37,625 nt of DNA from Thermodesulfovibrio yellowstonii (GTDB lineage Bacteria > Nitrospirota > Thermodesulfovibrionia > Thermodesulfovibrionales > Dissulfurispiraceae), in NCBI GenBank assembly GCA_020724365.1, contig DYHD01000016.1, forward strand, positions 1 through 37,625, read 5' to 3'. Below, in pieces: positions 35,221 through 37,625 of this stretch (the stretch's first letter is position 1; every line of letters starts with the position of its first letter). The translations under genes and the position numbers were made by a program. The notes beneath the pieces are model-generated. The model did no database searches and was not told the origin of the DNA. It was given only the letters and a program-made list of their open reading frames with translations.

Positions 35221-35706
35221 TTATTGCTCGACTTGCATTGCCAACAGCCATTCTTTATATTGACTTTTTCCTGTTAATGGCAATTTAAAAACACTTTCTA
35301 CAAATGACACCATTTTGTCTAAATTTATATGCTTGAAATCTGGGGAAGCAGGTCCATTCCTATATGGCTTTGTGTAATATTCTGAATTTCCATAGGTAAA
35401 GAAAAGAAAATATTTTTGAGGTTTCAAATAGCGCAGAGAATTCGCATTGCTCACAATTTGTTGAGTTTGATAGAGCTTTCCCCATCTTCCACTTTCATTG
35501 GAGTCAACTTTTGTCTCTATAACACTGGAAAAATTCGAGAAAGTTAATTCCACATCATATGACTTTCTCCGTTGCGCTCGTTCAAGTTCGCCCGGATTGG
35601 GTAGTCCAAAAGATGAACTAAATATATCCAACTTCTTGAGTCGGTCAAGTTCTTTAGTTAATTCTATGAGTAACCTATCATGTACCTTCTCATCTCTGTA
35701 ATTCAT
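35221..35706 (-). CDS. PD-(D/E)XK nuclease-like cassette protein
   Basis: A 161-residue protein whose core, DVELTFSNFSSVIETKVDSN followed by WGKLYQTQQIV, fits the PD-(D/E)XK nuclease fold: an acidic residue in the first strand, E-x-K in the second, and a helix with a Q-rich start. Homologous folds include restriction enzymes and Holliday-junction nucleases. The ATG at 35706 follows the attC R' box (35724-35718) by 11 bases, so the gene is at the front of its cassette, with a GGGGG-type ribosome site. It is intact and probably acts with the gene downstream. Confidence 0.65.
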   Translation of the reverse strand: MNYRDEKVHDRLLIELTKELDRLKKLDIFSSSFGLPNPGELERAQRRKSYDVELTFSNFSSVIETKVDSNESGRWGKLYQTQQIVSNANSLRYLKPQKYFLFFTYGNSEYYTKPYRNGPASPDFKHINLDKMVSFVESVFKLPLTGKSQYKEWLLAMQVEQ

Positions 35707-35717
35707 ATGTCCCCCTT

Positions 35718-35846
35718 TTTTAACGACTAAGTCAGTGATGCAGACCTGTAGAGTAGTAACATGCTTGAAAACTGTTCTGAAAACTGAATATATTCAAAAT
35801 CCAAATCGACAACGCTGGTCTGCATTCACTGCACTTTTTGTTAGAC
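35718..35846 (-). other. attC site of the first cassette, resident type (long)
   Basis: Minus-strand order: R'' GTCTAAC (35846-35840), arm AGTGCAGTGAATGCAGACC, variable part of about 65 bases, arm GGTCTGCATCACTGACTT, R' GTTAAAA (35724-35718). The arms pair over about 17 positions with one extra base on the left side. R'' is the exact complement of the GTTAGAC box at 36860-36854, where the cassette starts. Confidence 0.8.
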
Positions 35847-36019
35847 AATTTTTTAGTCTTTGCATTGCTATTAATGAATTTCTCAACCTGTACACAGTCT
35901 AAGAAGAAATAATAAAAAAAACAATAATAGGATCGTACTCCATTGATCAAAAATTCTATCGGTGCAAAAAATGAATAAATAGTTATTATAATAATTATTA
36001 GTAAGAAATATTCCACGAT

Positions 36020-36829
36020 CTAAGGTCGTGAAGAGTTGGTTTTTTCTAAATCTTTTTTATAGATAATATAATCACTAATTTTCAGGCCATGATTTTTGAA
36101 ATATTGAGATCCTATATTCTTTATGTATTTATTGTGATATATTTTGAGCCATATAAATTTTCGTTTTGTTGATTTATTTTTCTCAGCTTTTTTATAGTTT
36201 TGTATGATTAATTTTTTGTGCTTTTTTAAAAAGTCGAGATACTGGTAGATATCATCCAATTCAGATTCAGCACCTTTCAAATAATCTATAAACCAAATAC
36301 CGTCAGCATCTTTCTTAATAAATTTTTTTATAAATTCAACCTCGTCTTTGGCAGAGTGTTCGGACGATTTTAATAAAGGTACTGATTTGAATGATTTCAA
36401 TAAATCCTTATCTAATATTATTCGCGGGTATTTAGCCATTACACTTTCTAGTTCATAAACCGTGACGAGTCCAGGCCCAAAAGCTAATGATGAAGATAAA
36501 TATATTTCGTCTATTGTGATAGCACCACGGATAAAAATGCCTTGATTAATAAGGTTGAGTTGAATATGCAATAAGTCTATCAATTCAAAAGAAACCAGTC
36601 CTATTTGAATTTCTTTATTTAATTTACTTAAGATATTTGTTGCCCTGACTGAGAGATCAGAGAAATTTACAAAACTCTGTTGGTATGCTTTTGAAATATC
36701 TCTATCAGTCCTTGAGAAATATTTAAAGTGCTTGAGAATACGGCTTATCTTATTGGGATCATTACTTTTAACTATATTTTTGAACCCTAGAATATCTAGT
36801 AAACTAATTATAGATAACTTGTATTTCAT
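36020..36829 (-). CDS. cassette protein resembling a nucleotidyl-cyclase fold
   Basis: A 269-residue protein in the first cassette position. The start SIISLLDILGFKNIV, the segment FVNFSDLSVRA, and GIFIRGAITIDEIY followed by AFGPGLVTVYELES and KYPRI follow the order of strands in class III nucleotidyl cyclases, and a related group of uncharacterised proteins is frequent in defence islands. The usual second metal aspartate appears in FSDLS. The C-terminal third is lysine-rich and possibly eroded or divergent. It has no good ribosome site. If active it could make a cyclic nucleotide signal, but no effector is encoded nearby. Confidence 0.55.
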   Translation of the reverse strand: MKYKLSIISLLDILGFKNIVKSNDPNKISRILKHFKYFSRTDRDISKAYQQSFVNFSDLSVRATNILSKLNKEIQIGLVSFELIDLLHIQLNLINQGIFIRGAITIDEIYLSSSLAFGPGLVTVYELESVMAKYPRIILDKDLLKSFKSVPLLKSSEHSAKDEVEFIKKFIKKDADGIWFIDYLKGAESELDDIYQYLDFLKKHKKLIIQNYKKAEKNKSTKRKFIWLKIYHNKYIKNIGSQYFKNHGLKISDYIIYKKDLEKTNSSRP

Positions 36830-36853
36830 ACGAATATTAATCTTGGTCTATAT

Positions 36854-36983
36854 GTCTAACATTTAATATACCAACTTGGTATTTTCTCCCTTTATGATAA
36901 AAATATTAACACATTAATACAAGAAATAATCGCAATACTTGGTATTTTGTGGTAATATGGACTAAAAGGCAAGTTGGTATAAT
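36854..36983. promoter_or_regulatory. attI-like region between integrase and first cassette
   Basis: GTTAGAC on the minus strand (36860-36854) is a perfect GTTRRRY core and the left end of cassette 1. Around it are three TTGGTAT-type sites: ATACCAA-C-TTGGTAT (36868-36882), AATAC-TTG-GTATT (36934-36946) and TTGGTAT (36974-36980). Repeated sites next to the core are what integrase-binding direct repeats of an attI site look like. TATAAT at 36978-36983 adjoins the integrase ATG. The cassette promoter should also be here but I cannot fix it. Confidence 0.6.
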
Positions 36984-37354
36984 ATGGGAAAATTGTCCAA
37001 TTCTGCGAATGATGTCCTTCCGGAGTTCCAGAAGTTCCTTCTGGAAAAGAAACTCGTTCCTGACAAAAAGGCTCCTTTTATGCCCATTGGGTCAGCAGAT
37101 TTTTAAATTATGCAAGGGATCATGAGCTATCTGCTGCGGAATATCATGAGCCTGCTGTTATTGAATTTTTAAATATTCTGCAATCCTATAAGCGCATCCT
37201 TGATTGGCAGCACCGGCGGGCAGATGATGCGATAAGGCTCTATTATATCCACTATCTCAGCAGGATAAGCAAAGTATTGTCCGGAACTTCTGCCGCTGAT
37301 ATTCCAGGAATAATCAATGAAACCAGACGCCGCATAAGGCTGCGAAATATATAA
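36984..37354 (+). pseudogene. integron-type tyrosine recombinase, frameshifted and truncated
   Basis: The N-terminal SAM-like DNA-binding domain of a tyrosine integrase. The frame reads SANDVLPEFQKFLLEKKLVP, loses one base in the T-run at 37076-37079, and continues in another frame as HWVSRFLNYARDHELSAAEY, DWQHRRADDAIRLYYIHYL and ETRRRIRLRNI. The catalytic R-H-R-Y domain is missing; the gene ends where a Y1 transposase fragment begins. Transcribed away from the minus-strand cassettes, with an attI-like region between, it occupies the place of intI. The type (integron integrase against other tyrosine recombinases) rests on context and on the resemblance of this N-terminal domain to that of environmental integron integrases. 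Confidence 0.68.
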
Positions 37355-37625
37355 ATATATTGGGACACTTCCCAGATATTGCTTGTCTTTCTTCTTAGGA
37401 CGCCCAACCTTTTGAGGGAAAAGGTCTCGCTTCAAAACCTCAGGCAAAATTGGAAGAGGAAAAAGAAAGATTATTACTAAGGAGTGCATAAGTAAGGCGT
37501 CATAGATTTGTCCCCCCCTATGGCTCTGGCGAGCGATATTTCATTTTCAGGCACTGCAAGAATATAGACATGATTTGACATTATACAGTATGCAAGTATC
37601 TTTAATTTGTATTTGTCCTTGTATC
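37355..37625 (-). pseudogene. REP-associated Y1 (HUH) transposase remnant
   Basis: At the right edge of the window, minus-strand sequence reads LKILAYCIMSNHVYILAVPE then NEISLARAIGG, the HUH region of Y1 transposases, with the second histidine of the usual H-x-H changed to tyrosine (HVYI). Near 37370-37440 another frame gives KVGRPKKKDKQYLG, like the basic tail of the same family, so the middle of the gene is deleted. GGGAAGTGTCCC at its end resembles the terminal hairpin half of such elements. It interrupts the integrase gene and continues beyond the window. Confidence 0.6.

Noticed and set aside
35732..36016. 94-residue minus-strand open frame after the cyclase-like gene
   Set aside because: It runs through the attC site 35718-35846, and its sequence is what random translation of AT-rich DNA gives.
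37169..37489. 106-residue minus-strand open frame
   Set aside because: Most of it is the reverse of the integrase remnant; only the KVGRPKKKDKQ part looks real, as the tail of the Y1 transposase.

Overview
The window looks like part of an anaerobic bacterial chromosome, perhaps a Nitrospirota or Desulfobacterota-type organism. That placement is only an inference, from the flavin/FeS electron-transfer proteins, the tungstate-type ABC ATPase and the character of the short dispersed repeats; there is no rRNA or other firm taxonomic marker. It has three parts: an AT-rich housekeeping left end, a central defence island, and a decayed integron on the right.

Left end (1-8440). Decayed IS256-type transposase pieces sit at both ends. 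Between them are a GNAT acetyltransferase, a small unknown protein, a PII regulator, and an operon of three electron-transfer proteins: NuoE-like (starting at a rare ATT codon), NuoF-like, and a large [2Fe-2S]/4Fe-4S/FAD oxidoreductase. No hydrogenase or formate dehydrogenase catalytic subunit is present. An orphan tungstate/molybdate-type ABC ATPase and a tRNA-Asn follow.

Central island (8680-27233). Seven tightly packed plus-strand genes form one operon: XRE regulator, SNF2 helicase with a DUF3883-type end, membrane-anchored HerA-like ATPase, AbiC/HEPN-like protein, DUF1156 DNA methyltransferase, TIR protein and DUF499 ATPase. Helicase, methylase and ATPase recall DISARM/BREX-like defence loci, but the DISARM core genes and pglZ are absent, and two possible effectors (AbiC/HEPN-like and TIR) are built in. 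The methylase has an AT-rich centre suggesting a swapped specificity region, and short palindromic repeats are inserted in frame in the methylase and the DUF499 gene. Next come the stump of another ATPase system and a three-gene BrxD-like (DUF2791) module, bracketed by direct copies of a ~200-bp transposase-tail repeat.

Right end (27500-37354). I read this as a decayed chromosomal integron. A frameshifted, truncated tyrosine-integrase gene faces away from an array of minus-strand cassettes separated by attC-like sites. In two cases the first bases of a cassette are the exact complement of the R'' box that ends it, as cassette mechanics predict. The cassettes are mostly defence-like: a cyclase-fold-like protein, a PD-(D/E)XK nuclease with a partner, a broken HARE-HTH gene, a restriction-modification pair whose nuclease has an in-frame stop, and an HNH protein with a truncated partner. 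The array is interrupted by a comM fragment carrying a serine recombinase at its broken end, and by further transposase remnants.
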